From Pseudarthrobacter sp. NBSH8 (lineage in GTDB: Bacteria; Actinomycetota; Actinomycetes; Actinomycetales; Micrococcaceae): 64,000 bases of DNA. Made by a program: the position numbers and the translations under genes. Positions 34,459 through 42,625 of this stretch are shown one piece after another. Position 1 is the first letter of the stretch. The number at the start of each line of letters is the position of its first letter. A model generated the notes under the pieces. The model was given only the letters and a program-made list of their open reading frames with translations, ran no database searches and was not told where the DNA came from. Location: NCBI RefSeq assembly GCF_014217545.1, contig NZ_CP043178.1:3906001-3970000 (forward strand). Direction: 5' to 3'.

Positions 34459-35067
34459 CTAGGTGAGCCAGCCACGCAAAAGCCACCAAAGGCCCGCCAT
34501 CACCAAGCCGCCAAAAAGCGAACCGGCCACAACCTGCGCCAGGGTATGTGCGCGGAGCACCACCCGCGACCAACCGACGGCGGGAACCAGCAGGAGCAGC
34601 GGCAGCCAGGCCGGACCTAGCATCAGGACACAAATAACTGCCGCCGACGATACCGCCGCAGCATGACCGCTGATCTTCCAGACGGGGCTCACGGCGGCCA
34701 GCACAATGATGCCGGCGATGATGGCCAGCACCATGACCATTACGCTTCGCGGGGCGTTGGCGGCCTGCAGCACCACCAGACCGGCGGCAACAAATCCAAG
34801 CGCCATCAGCAGCACGGGCGCGCGCTGTTTGCGGTCGCTGACGTGATGGTCCGTGACCTTGCCCAGCCGCACGAGCCCCAGGAGCACCAGGAGCGGCAGC
34901 ACACACACAAACAGCGCGGCCAAGGCTCCATAGCCAATGGTGCCAGGGAATCCAGCCTCGACCACGGGGCTGATGAGGAGTTGTAGCGTCACCACCACCG
35001 GTGGTTGGAACACCTCAGTCAGCCACCTGGCTGCCCGGTTCCTGGACCGAACGGCAGCCTGGTTCAC
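34459..35067 (-). CDS. PAP2 superfamily membrane phosphatase
   Basis: A 202-aa membrane protein with about five or six segments. PAP2 motifs are recognisable but degenerate: DRKQRAPV for the first, KISGHAAAVSSAAV with the catalytic SGH histidine, and SRVVLRAHTLAQVVAG, where the usual Asp of SR-x5-H-x3-D is Gln. Relatives hydrolyse phosphatidic acid or polyprenyl diphosphates. It follows bkdC on the same strand. GTG 35067 is picked as the first start after the bkdC stop; an ATG at 35166 would overlap bkdC by 71 bases. Confidence 0.75.
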   Translation of the reverse strand: MNQAAVRSRNRAARWLTEVFQPPVVVTLQLLISPVVEAGFPGTIGYGALAALFVCVLPLLVLLGLVRLGKVTDHHVSDRKQRAPVLLMALGFVAAGLVVLQAANAPRSVMVMVLAIIAGIIVLAAVSPVWKISGHAAAVSSAAVICVLMLGPAWLPLLLLVPAVGWSRVVLRAHTLAQVVAGSLFGGLVMAGLWWLLRGWLT

Positions 35068-35095
35068 GGTATTGATGCTCGTGGTCCCGGCAGCC

Positions 35096-36586
35096 CTAGT
35101 CCAGCAGGAGCGCCGGCTCCTCAAGGATCGCGGCGACGTCGGCCATAAAGCGGGCGGACAAGTCACCGTCCACTACGCGGTGGTCAAAGGAGCCGCCGAG
35201 CGTGGTGATCCAGCGCGGAATGACTTCGCCGTCCAGGACCCAGGGCTTCTGCTTGATGGTTCCGAACGCCACAATTGCCACTTCGCCCGGGTTGATGATC
35301 GGGGTTCCCGTATCGATCCCCAGCGCACCGATGTTGGTGACAGTAAGCGTGCCGCCCTGCATTTCGGCGGGCTGGGTCTTGCCCGCCCGGGCCGTGGTGG
35401 CCAGGTTGTTCAGAGCCAATGCCAGTTCCTTGAGTGACAGGTCCTGGGCGTCCTTGATGTTGGGAACCATCAGCCCGCGCGGGGTGGCTGCGGCGATGCC
35501 AAGGTTCATGTAGTGCTTGACCTGGATCTCGGCGGCGTCGGTCCCGTCCACGTTGTCTACCCAGGTGGCGTTGACGCTGGGGTTCCGCGCGGCAGCCCAG
35601 ATGACGGCCTTGGCCAGGATCAGCAGCGGGGAAACCTTGATACCCTCAAAGTCGCGCGAAGCCTTCAGGCGCTTGACGAACTCCATGGTGCGGCTGGCGT
35701 CAACATCAACAAAGATGCTCACGTGGGGTGCAGCGAAAGCCGACTCCACCATCGCCTTGGCCGTCGCCTTGCGGACGCCCTTGACCGGAATTCGTTCAAT
35801 CCGCTGGTCCTGCGGCTTGCCGGCTTTGCCCCAGAAGCCCTCCGCTTGATCCAGCTCTGCATCGCGCTGGGACTGGTAGCTGACCAGGTCCTCGCGCGTG
35901 ACTTCGCCGCGGGAGCCGGTGGCCACCACATCGGCCAGATCGATCCCCAGATCCCGGGCGATCTTGCGGACGGGAGGCTTGGCCAGGACACGGTTCACGA
36001 GGCCTGTAATGGTTCCACTGAGCGTGGGACGGTTATCGACCAACCCGGTGTTTGTGCTTGGCGAAATCCGGGCGGGAGGGCCGGTCCGGGCCTCGACAGG
36101 CTCGGCCACCGGGTTTTCGCCCGCACGCTCGACCACGGGGACCGGGGCTGACCCGGCCTGGGCGGCAGGTGCCGACTTCCGGGGACGGCGCTTGACGGCG
36201 TCGGCCTTGGGGCCCGATCCCACCAGCGGACCGCCGGCCAGGGCACTGCCCGCCGTGCCGCCGTCATCCGTGGGAAGCTTGCCGTACAAGGGCTGGACCG
36301 GAGTGGCGGGGGCCGGGACGTCAGCGGGCGTCGGGTCGCCGGAAACGGCGTCCGAGACGCTGATGATGGCGGTTCCGACGTCGATGGTCACGCCCTCGGG
36401 GACCAGCAGCTCGGTGACGGTGCCGGCGAAGGGGGATGGCAGCTCAACGAGCGACTTGGCGGTCTCGATCTCGCACAGGACGTCGTTGATGGCGACGGTG
36501 TCCCCCGGCTTGACCTTCCAGGAGACGATTTCCGCCTCGGTGAGGCCTTCGCCCACGTCGGGCAGGTTGAACTTGTTCAGAGTCAT
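35096..36586 (-). CDS. bkdC: 2-oxo acid dehydrogenase E2, branched-chain type
   Basis: A 496-aa dihydrolipoamide acyltransferase. It has one lipoyl domain (residues 1-80, lipoyl Lys44 in [14 protein letters not shown]), a Pro/Ala linker, an E3-binding domain (~200-240, [18 protein letters not shown]), a second linker and a C-terminal catalytic domain with the active histidine near residue 469 ([15 protein letters not shown]). It transfers acyl groups from branched-chain ketoacids to CoA. AAAGAGGAC precedes ATG 36586. No E3 gene is nearby, so the complex must borrow a lipoamide dehydrogenase. Confidence 0.93.
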   Translation of the reverse strand: MTLNKFNLPDVGEGLTEAEIVSWKVKPGDTVAINDVLCEIETAKSLVELPSPFAGTVTELLVPEGVTIDVGTAIISVSDAVSGDPTPADVPAPATPVQPLYGKLPTDDGGTAGSALAGGPLVGSGPKADAVKRRPRKSAPAAQAGSAPVPVVERAGENPVAEPVEARTGPPARISPSTNTGLVDNRPTLSGTITGLVNRVLAKPPVRKIARDLGIDLADVVATGSRGEVTREDLVSYQSQRDAELDQAEGFWGKAGKPQDQRIERIPVKGVRKATAKAMVESAFAAPHVSIFVDVDASRTMEFVKRLKASRDFEGIKVSPLLILAKAVIWAAARNPSVNATWVDNVDGTDAAEIQVKHYMNLGIAAATPRGLMVPNIKDAQDLSLKELALALNNLATTARAGKTQPAEMQGGTLTVTNIGALGIDTGTPIINPGEVAIVAFGTIKQKPWVLDGEVIPRWITTLGGSFDHRVVDGDLSARFMADVAAILEEPALLLD

Positions 36587-36645
36587 GGTGTCCTCTTTCG
36601 AGCCAAGCGTGAGCGGGAAGCGTGAGCGGGGGAAGGTGCCTGCGC

Positions 36646-37626
36646 CTAGTAGGCCAGGGAGCGGTCCAGCGCCTCGAGGATGCGGTCGATGTCGGGGAGG
36701 TAGTCTTCCTCGACCTTCGCCACCGGGTACGGCATATGGAAGCCGCCCACCCGGATCACGGGAGCCTCCAGTGAGAGGAATGCCCGTTCGCTGATCCGGG
36801 CTGCGATCTCGCCGCCGATGCCGCCGAACGTCGGCGCCTCATGCGCCACAACAAGCCGGCCGGTCTTCTTCGCGGACGCCGTGACGGTGTCGAAGTCGAT
36901 CGGCGAAATGGAGCGCAGGTCGATGACCTCGATGCTGTGACCGTCCTCGGCAGCGGCGTCGGCAGCGGCAAGGGCCACCGGTACGAGCGGTCCGTAGGCC
37001 ACCACTGTGGCGTCCGTGCCCTCGCGGAGCACGTGGGCTTTAAAGGGATCGGCAGATGCGCCGGGAGAATCAGTGTTGACCTCGCCCTTGAGCCAGTAGC
37101 GGCGCTTCGGTTCGAAGACGATCACGGGGTCCTGGCACTCCACTGCCTGCCGGATCATCCAGTAGGCGTCGTGGGCGTTGGACGGTGTGATGATGCGCAG
37201 GCCTGCGGTGTGGGCGAACAGCGCCTCCGGTGATTCCGAATGGTGCTCAATGGAGCCGATACCGCCGCCGTATGGGATCCGGACAACGACGGGAACGGTG
37301 AGGCTGCCGTTGCTGCGGGCGTGCATCTTGGCCAGCTGGGTGGTGATCTGGTTGAAGCCGGGGAACACAAACCCGTCGAACTGGATCTCGCAGACGGGCA
37401 GGTAGCCGCGCAGGGCGAGGCCGATGGCCGTGCCGATGATGCCGGACTCCGCGAGCGGTGTGTCCACCACGCGGTCCGCGCCGAACTCCGCGAGAAGGCC
37501 GTCGGTGACGCGGTAGACGCCGCCCAGGGCTCCGATGTCCTCGCCCATAAGCAGGGTACGCGGGTTGTTGTCCAGGGTGGCGCGCAGGCCCTCATTAATG
37601 GCCTTGGCTATGGTCATGGTGGTCAT
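36646..37626 (-). CDS. bkdB: 2-oxo acid dehydrogenase E1 beta, branched-chain type
   Basis: A 326-aa E1 beta subunit that forms the thiamine-diphosphate site with E1 alpha. Typical segments are [40 protein letters not shown] and the C-terminal [16 protein letters not shown] with GGFHMPYP. Its ATG shares one base with the stop of bkdA (TGATG), so it is translationally coupled. bkdC follows 59 bases later. Confidence 0.94.
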   Translation of the reverse strand: MTTMTIAKAINEGLRATLDNNPRTLLMGEDIGALGGVYRVTDGLLAEFGADRVVDTPLAESGIIGTAIGLALRGYLPVCEIQFDGFVFPGFNQITTQLAKMHARSNGSLTVPVVVRIPYGGGIGSIEHHSESPEALFAHTAGLRIITPSNAHDAYWMIRQAVECQDPVIVFEPKRRYWLKGEVNTDSPGASADPFKAHVLREGTDATVVAYGPLVPVALAAADAAAEDGHSIEVIDLRSISPIDFDTVTASAKKTGRLVVAHEAPTFGGIGGEIAARISERAFLSLEAPVIRVGGFHMPYPVAKVEEDYLPDIDRILEALDRSLAY

Positions 37627-38906
37627 CAGCGGGCCACTCCTGTCGCTGCGTCATCCGGGTCCGGGCTGCTGGGTTCAGCGCTGTGCTCCGGCGTCTCAGC
37701 GAAGCCTGCGCTGTACTCCTCAAACCAGGCCAATTCCTCGGCCACCAGCGGGTGGGCCTCGACATAGGTATTGGCGAAGGCCGTCCGGATGTCCGGGGTC
37801 TCGAGGTCGTACGTGGTCTTGCGGACGTAGGCGGCGAGTTCGTCGCCGTCGGCCTTGACCTGGTCAAAGTAGGCGTCATCTGCCAGCCCCTGGGCCCGGA
37901 GATACTTTTCCAGGCGGTCCAGCGGATCCTTGGCCCGCCACAAGGTTTCCTCGGCGGATTCCCGGTACTTTGTGGGGTCATCAGCAGTGGTATGCGCACC
38001 GACGCGGTAGGTGAAGGCCTCGATCAGCACCGGGCCGTTGCCCTCGCGGGCATGTTCGAGCGCCCACTCGGTCACTGCGTGGACGGCGATCGCATCGTTG
38101 CCGTCCACCCGGATGCCCGGGAAACCGTAACCTTTGGCGCGGTTGGACAGCGGTATGCGGGTCTGCACCGAGCTGGGAACGGAGATGGCCCAGTGGTTGT
38201 TCTGGCAGAAGAACACCACCGGAGCGTTGTAGGAGGCGGCGAACACCATGGATTCGTGGACGTCGCCCTCGGAACTGGCACCGTCACCGAAGTAGACCAT
38301 CACCGCTGCCTTGGGCTCGGCCGGCCGGTCCGCAGCCGCATCCGCGGCGACTGCAGCTGCCGCGAGCTTCTGGTCCCGCTGGATCCCCATGGCGTAGCCG
38401 ACGGCGTGCGGCGTCTGCGCGGCCAGGACCAGGGTGTAGAGATGGAAGTTGGTGTCCTTCGGGTTCCAGCCGCCGTTCGAGACGCCGCGGAACTGGCGCA
38501 GGAGCTCAGCGAGGTCCACATTGCGGGTCAGTGCCACGCCGTGCTCACGGTAGGTGGGGAAGATGTAGTCCTGCGGCTGACTGGCCCGGCCGGAGCCGAT
38601 CTGCGCAGCCTCCTGGCCGGTCAGCGGGACCCACAGGGCCAGCTGGCCTTGGCGCTGGAGCGCGGTTGCCTCCACATCAAAGCGGCGGATCTTGGCCATG
38701 TCAGCGTAGAAGCCACGCAGCTTTTTACCGTCCAGCCGATCTGCATAGGCCGAGAAGACCGGGTCCGTCCCCAGGGTCCCGTCAGGCGCCAGCAACTGCA
38801 CCATAGGCTCGGCCGGGCTGCCCAGTTGGGCCTCGGCTTCAGCCTCGAGTTGGTCGTCTGCCGCTGTCTGATCGAACTCGGTGGAGGGCAGATGTGTGGC
38901 GCCCAT
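37626..38906 (-). CDS. bkdA: 2-oxo acid dehydrogenase E1 alpha, branched-chain type
   Basis: A 426-aa subunit that decarboxylates branched-chain ketoacids with thiamine diphosphate. The TPP motif is GDGASSEGDVHES (Gly207 onward) ending in NNHWAIS. An Ala-rich insert at ~176-200 precedes it. A hydrophilic N-terminal extension of ~50 residues is like that of mycobacterial BkdA. AAGGAGACGGT precedes ATG 38906. The operon is bkdA-bkdB-bkdC. Pyruvate specificity is a less likely alternative. Confidence 0.92.
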   Translation of the reverse strand: MGATHLPSTEFDQTAADDQLEAEAEAQLGSPAEPMVQLLAPDGTLGTDPVFSAYADRLDGKKLRGFYADMAKIRRFDVEATALQRQGQLALWVPLTGQEAAQIGSGRASQPQDYIFPTYREHGVALTRNVDLAELLRQFRGVSNGGWNPKDTNFHLYTLVLAAQTPHAVGYAMGIQRDQKLAAAAVAADAAADRPAEPKAAVMVYFGDGASSEGDVHESMVFAASYNAPVVFFCQNNHWAISVPSSVQTRIPLSNRAKGYGFPGIRVDGNDAIAVHAVTEWALEHAREGNGPVLIEAFTYRVGAHTTADDPTKYRESAEETLWRAKDPLDRLEKYLRAQGLADDAYFDQVKADGDELAAYVRKTTYDLETPDIRTAFANTYVEAHPLVAEELAWFEEYSAGFAETPEHSAEPSSPDPDDAATGVAR

Positions 38907-38922
38907 ACCGTCTCCTTGCTTG

Positions 38923-38995
38923 CCGCATGCGGATGCATTGCAATGTCGCTGGGATATATGCCACTGGAGGAATGCATTCCTTTGTTGGCATATAT
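38923..38995. promoter_or_regulatory. nested palindromic regulatory region of bkd
   Basis: The main element, 38954-38995, is exactly symmetrical in three parts. The core is AGGAATGCATTCCT (38968-38981), flanked on both sides by four-base gaps, then by ATATATGCCA (38954-38963) and its inverse TGGCATATAT (38986-38995). Nearer bkdA are two further perfect palindromes: CATTGCAATG (38936-38945) and CCGCATGCGG (38923-38932). The whole lies 17-89 bases upstream of bkdA, where its promoter must be. Confidence 0.7.
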
Positions 38996-39055
38996 ATTGG
39001 CTTACTGGTCCTTACTTTATCTTCAGTAGGTACCGCTCCTGATGCATGTTAAGCG

Positions 39056-40174
39056 CTAGGAACGTCGCGGCGCCTTTGTATAGTTTGCACAGAGCTCGAG
39101 GAACCGACTGTTGGCCTCTGCCTCGCCTATGCTGACCCGCACGCCTTCACTGCCGAAGGCCCGCACCGAAAGCGCCTGTGTGCCCGCCAGTTCGGCAAAT
39201 TCCGTGCTGTTCTCACCGAGGTTCAGCCAGATGAAGTTGCCCTCCGCCTCTGGCACAAACCAGCCGAGCTCACGCAGCCCGCTGGTTACCCGGGTTCGTT
39301 CGTCCACGATGCTTTGTACCCTTTCTACAACCAGCGGGTAGTTCTGCAACGAGACGATGGCTGCTTTCTCAGCGATCTGTGACACGGAGAAGGGCGTGGC
39401 CGCGACGCGAAGGTACTGGGTCAGCCCGGGGTTCGAGATGCTGTAGCCCACGCGCAGGCCCGCCAATCCGTGTGCCTTGGAGAACGTCCGGAGCACCACA
39501 ACATTCGGGTATTTTCGGTACATTGCGATGCCGTCCACGGCATCGCTGGCACGGACGAACTCTTGGTAGGCCTCATCGATAACCACCACAACGTCGGATG
39601 GGACCGCCTGGATGAACCGCTCCGCTTCGGCAGTGGTCAGGATGGGCCCCGTAGGGTTGTTTGGGGTGCAAAGCAGGATGACCCTGGTGCGGACGGTCAC
39701 GGCTGCAGCCATGGCGTCAAGGTCGTGTCGTCCGTCTGCCGTCAGCGGGATGCGGACGCTTTCCGCGCCCACCAGGCCAACGCTGATGGGATACGCCTCG
39801 AAGGACCGCCACGCATACACCACTTCGTCCGCCTTACCGTCGTCGTTCCGGCCGGCGAATGTGGACAGCAACTGGTTCAGGGCACCGAGGCTTCCGGCTC
39901 CCGCGACAATGTCCTCGGCCGGTACCGCCAGGAACTCGGCGAGCGCAGCACGAAGCTTGCTGCTGAGGGGGTCGGGGTAGCGGTTGAAGTCCGTCTGGTT
40001 GGAAATCGCCTCCAGCACGGCCGGAAGAGGCGGCAAGGGGTTCTCGTTGGAGGAGAGCTTGTAGCTGGCCAGCCCGTCTACGGCGACGGGAGGCTTTCCT
40101 GCGGCGTAGCGGGGAAGCCGGCCAACCACGGGGCGCGGCCGGATTTCGCCAGGCAGCATCTCTGATGAAGTCAT
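39056..40174 (-). CDS. histidinol-phosphate/aromatic aminotransferase-like protein
   Basis: A 372-aa PLP enzyme of the HisC/Pat group. It shows SSNENPLPPLP near the N-terminus, GAGSLGALNQLL, CTPNNPTGPIL, DEAYQEF and the cofactor lysine in RTFSKAHGLAGLRVGY. Pat proteins act on aromatic or branched-chain ketoacids; its position 149 bases upstream of bkdA suggests it deaminates the amino acids that feed that complex, but histidine biosynthesis remains possible. Met 40174 is chosen: a TAGGCT box (40182-40187) is seven bases upstream and residues before it look non-coding. Confidence 0.85.
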   Translation of the reverse strand: MTSSEMLPGEIRPRPVVGRLPRYAAGKPPVAVDGLASYKLSSNENPLPPLPAVLEAISNQTDFNRYPDPLSSKLRAALAEFLAVPAEDIVAGAGSLGALNQLLSTFAGRNDDGKADEVVYAWRSFEAYPISVGLVGAESVRIPLTADGRHDLDAMAAAVTVRTRVILLCTPNNPTGPILTTAEAERFIQAVPSDVVVVIDEAYQEFVRASDAVDGIAMYRKYPNVVVLRTFSKAHGLAGLRVGYSISNPGLTQYLRVAATPFSVSQIAEKAAIVSLQNYPLVVERVQSIVDERTRVTSGLRELGWFVPEAEGNFIWLNLGENSTEFAELAGTQALSVRAFGSEGVRVSIGEAEANSRFLELCANYTKAPRRS

Positions 40175-40257
40175 GCAAACTAGCCTACTTCGCCTGAACG
40201 GCACGGGTTGGGCGGGCGCACAGGCGGGGCCCAGGGGCAGTGTGACAGCATGGGCGT

Positions 40258-40686
40258 ATGCGCTCATTTATTGTTCGAGTCCTCATAAACGGGCTGGCCC
40301 TCTGGATTGCCAGCTGGATACTGCCGGGCCTGGATATCTCTACTTCGGCGACTACCGCGGCGGTGGCCAACACGGGCGTAACGCAGGGTACCGAGACCGT
40401 CGGCATCATTCTCGCGTACCTGTTCATCGGTTTGATCTTCGGTGTGGTGAACGCGTTTGTCCGCCCCCTGGTCAGCCTCCTGTCCTTGCCCATCACCATC
40501 CTCACGCTGGGCCTGTTCACCATCGTCATCAACGCCGCCATGCTGTATCTGACGTCCTGGCTCAGCAGTTACACGCCGGTGGATTTCACCATCGACTCGT
40601 TCTTCTGGACGGCAGTCCTCGCAGCCATCATCATCACGCTCATTTCGCTGGTCGCGAGCAGGGTTCCGGGCGGCCGCCGACGCTAG
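40258..40686 (+). CDS. YvlD/phage-holin-like membrane protein
   Basis: A 142-aa protein with four hydrophobic segments (residues ~4-28, 47-68, 72-100 and 112-135). The pattern FIGLIFGVVNAFVRPLVSLLSLPITILTLGLF is diagnostic of the YvlD / mycobacterial-phage holin family, shown here only as its key segment FVRPLVSLLSLPIT. The role is unknown; bacterial members are linked to envelope stress rather than lysis. The RBS is weak. It is divergent from the aminotransferase and convergent with the lipase gene. Confidence 0.82.
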   Translation: MRSFIVRVLINGLALWIASWILPGLDISTSATTAAVANTGVTQGTETVGIILAYLFIGLIFGVVNAFVRPLVSLLSLPITILTLGLFTIVINAAMLYLTSWLSSYTPVDFTIDSFFWTAVLAAIIITLISLVASRVPGGRRR

Positions 40687-40695
40687 CCCGGCGGA

Positions 40696-42135
40696 TCACC
40701 GCGCCCGGCCGATCTCAGAGACCCGCGGTGGAGGGTCTGGCATGGGCCTCGGTAGAGCTTCAGGCGGCTTGGAACGGGTCAGCGCGAAGCGCGTGGCCGT
40801 CGCCGTGCCGCCGGCTCCGAGCAGGCCGCCCAGGACGGCGGTTGACGCCACGAGTGAAGGATCGTCGCTCACTGCAACCTGCCGGGCGCCTGCCTGGTAG
40901 TTGCTGAGCCGATGGCCTGGACCGATGCCGAATTCACCACCTTCGGGCGTGGTGACGGGACTGTTGAGGGTCACCGTAACCCGGTTTCTGGTGTCCGGGT
41001 TCGGTGTGCCGTCAGCTCCGGGCACCCAATCCTGCCTATGCTCCAGATGGAGTGCAGTGACGCCGACCTCCGGAACGATGCCCCCTACGGGGGACCCTGC
41101 AGTGAGAACATATTCCATGTCGTACTGGTTGAGGAACCCTTCGTCGGCCGCAAGGTTCATGGCATGGATTCCACCTTGGCTGTAGCCCACCGCCACGACC
41201 GGCGCCCCTCTTTCCGCGCCTGCATGCTGCAGGGCCCGTAAGACCGCCACGTTGATTTCTGCGGAGCTATGGCCCAGCCCTTCAACGATGCCGGCTTCAT
41301 CGAACGGATTCACGCCGCCAATTTCACCTCCGGCCTGCGTTCCGGGAATGACCACCACGTAGGCCTTCCGCTCCCCGTTATCTACTTCGACGACTTCGAT
41401 GTAGCCTTCACCGCGTTCATCGATGATCTGCGCCCGTGCCAACAACGCAGCCGGAGAGCCGTCGAATTCAATGGGCAGCGTCTCCTTCTTTTCCAGCGTG
41501 ACCGGACGCGGCTGAAGGATTCGGTTTGAACGCCCGGACACACCGGCAAGCAAAGGAACGGCGGACGCAATATGCCTGCCCGCCGCCACGTCTGCCGCGA
41601 GCGCTACCCAAAAGCGCTCCGGGGAGACTGCCAGCAAGGCAGCCATGGCCAAAGGGCCCGCGACGAGCTCCGCGACCTCCCTGTTGGGAACGAAGCCCAA
41701 CCCGAGATCCCCCGCCTGCCGACCGAGAGTTTCCGTGCTGGTCAGGCCGCCGCCCATGCCGCGCGCGAAACCCGCCCAGGCTTCAGCCGTTTCGTAATCC
41801 CGCTTGCTGGCCCGCACCTGGTTACTGATTCCCTGCAGCTCCGCGCGCACGGCCTGGACGCTCCACTGCGCCTCGCCGACGCCAATCAGGGCCGCCGTCC
41901 CGGTGGGACGCGCTTCATCCTGGTACGGACACAGGTCCTCCCAGATGCGGCGCACCTCCACTTCCACGGCAGCCAGCTCCCCTGCCGCAGCGTCAAGCTT
42001 CTCCGCGCCGCCTATGAGCTCCTCCAACTGAAAACTGATGCCGCCAACGCCGCCCCTGATTTCCATTCCGCCGTCCACGGCAGGTCCTGTCAACTGGATT
42101 GGTCCGCCGCTCCCGGACGGGGTTACCTCGGCCAT
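40696..42135 (-). CDS. ESX-like N-terminal domain with alpha/beta hydrolase (putative lipase effector)
   Basis: A 479-aa protein without signal peptide. Residues ~33-130 are amphipathic helices like those of LXG/ESX substrates. A hydrophobic stretch follows at ~157-185. Residues ~225-415 form an alpha/beta hydrolase: oxyanion loop VVIPGTQAGG, nucleophile Ser319 in GYSQGG, probable Asp369 (HRQDWVPG) and His408 (GPGHRLSNY). A second hydrophobic stretch lies at ~428-447, and the tail is Pro-rich. Its ATG shares one base with the stop of the ESX-like gene upstream. Export by a type VII system is inferred; the lipid or ester substrate is unknown. Confidence 0.75.
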   Translation of the reverse strand: MAEVTPSGSGGPIQLTGPAVDGGMEIRGGVGGISFQLEELIGGAEKLDAAAGELAAVEVEVRRIWEDLCPYQDEARPTGTAALIGVGEAQWSVQAVRAELQGISNQVRASKRDYETAEAWAGFARGMGGGLTSTETLGRQAGDLGLGFVPNREVAELVAGPLAMAALLAVSPERFWVALAADVAAGRHIASAVPLLAGVSGRSNRILQPRPVTLEKKETLPIEFDGSPAALLARAQIIDERGEGYIEVVEVDNGERKAYVVVIPGTQAGGEIGGVNPFDEAGIVEGLGHSSAEINVAVLRALQHAGAERGAPVVAVGYSQGGIHAMNLAADEGFLNQYDMEYVLTAGSPVGGIVPEVGVTALHLEHRQDWVPGADGTPNPDTRNRVTVTLNSPVTTPEGGEFGIGPGHRLSNYQAGARQVAVSDDPSLVASTAVLGGLLGAGGTATATRFALTRSKPPEALPRPMPDPPPRVSEIGRAR

Positions 42136-42437
42136 CAGTACCGCCCCGCCGGGTTACCGGCGGAAGCTCCCACCGCCTGCGCGTGGCTTCGCACCGAAGA
42201 CAACGCATCCTCGAGCCGCACACGTGCCCTTCCGAGCGCCGCCTCCTGTAGGGCTACCGAATTCCGGTAGGCCTGCCCCGCAGGCGACTGCCAGTCCAGG
42301 AGCTGGATCTCGCGAAAGCCGCCAAGGACCTTTTCCACCCTCCCCAAGCAAAGATCAACCCGGGCCGCCAACTGCTGAACCTCATAACCGCGGGACATGC
42401 ATGCCGCCATGTCGGCTGCCGTCACGTCACTGCCCAT
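42135..42437 (-). CDS. small ESX/WXG100-like protein
   Basis: A 100-aa helical-hairpin protein: helix one (residues ~15-45, EVQQLAARVDLCLGRVEKVL), a turn with DWQSPAGQAYRNS at the WXG position (W-x-S), then helix two (~60-90). Size and layout fit the WXG100 superfamily, which partner type VII substrates. GGGAG stands five bases before ATG 42437, and the gene is coupled by TGATG to the lipase-like gene. No other secretion gene is in the window. Confidence 0.7.
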   Translation of the reverse strand: MGSDVTAADMAACMSRGYEVQQLAARVDLCLGRVEKVLGGFREIQLLDWQSPAGQAYRNSVALQEAALGRARVRLEDALSSVRSHAQAVGASAGNPAGRY

Positions 42438-42625
42438 GCCCGCTCCCCCCTTCCGGCTACCCGGACGAATATCTGATCCGTCAACGCCAAGTCCCTAACC
42501 CGACGCTACGGAAGGCCGCCCGCACGACGGAAGCATCGCCGTCGGCTATGTGGACAAGTCACGCCGTTGTGAACATCAGACGGTCGGCTTAAGCGGCAGT
42601 GAAGAGTTCATGAAAGAATCAGCAC

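Noticed and set aside
40258..40686. Phage holin from a prophage remnant
   Set aside because: No endolysin, integrase or other phage gene is near; bacterial YvlD-type proteins look the same.
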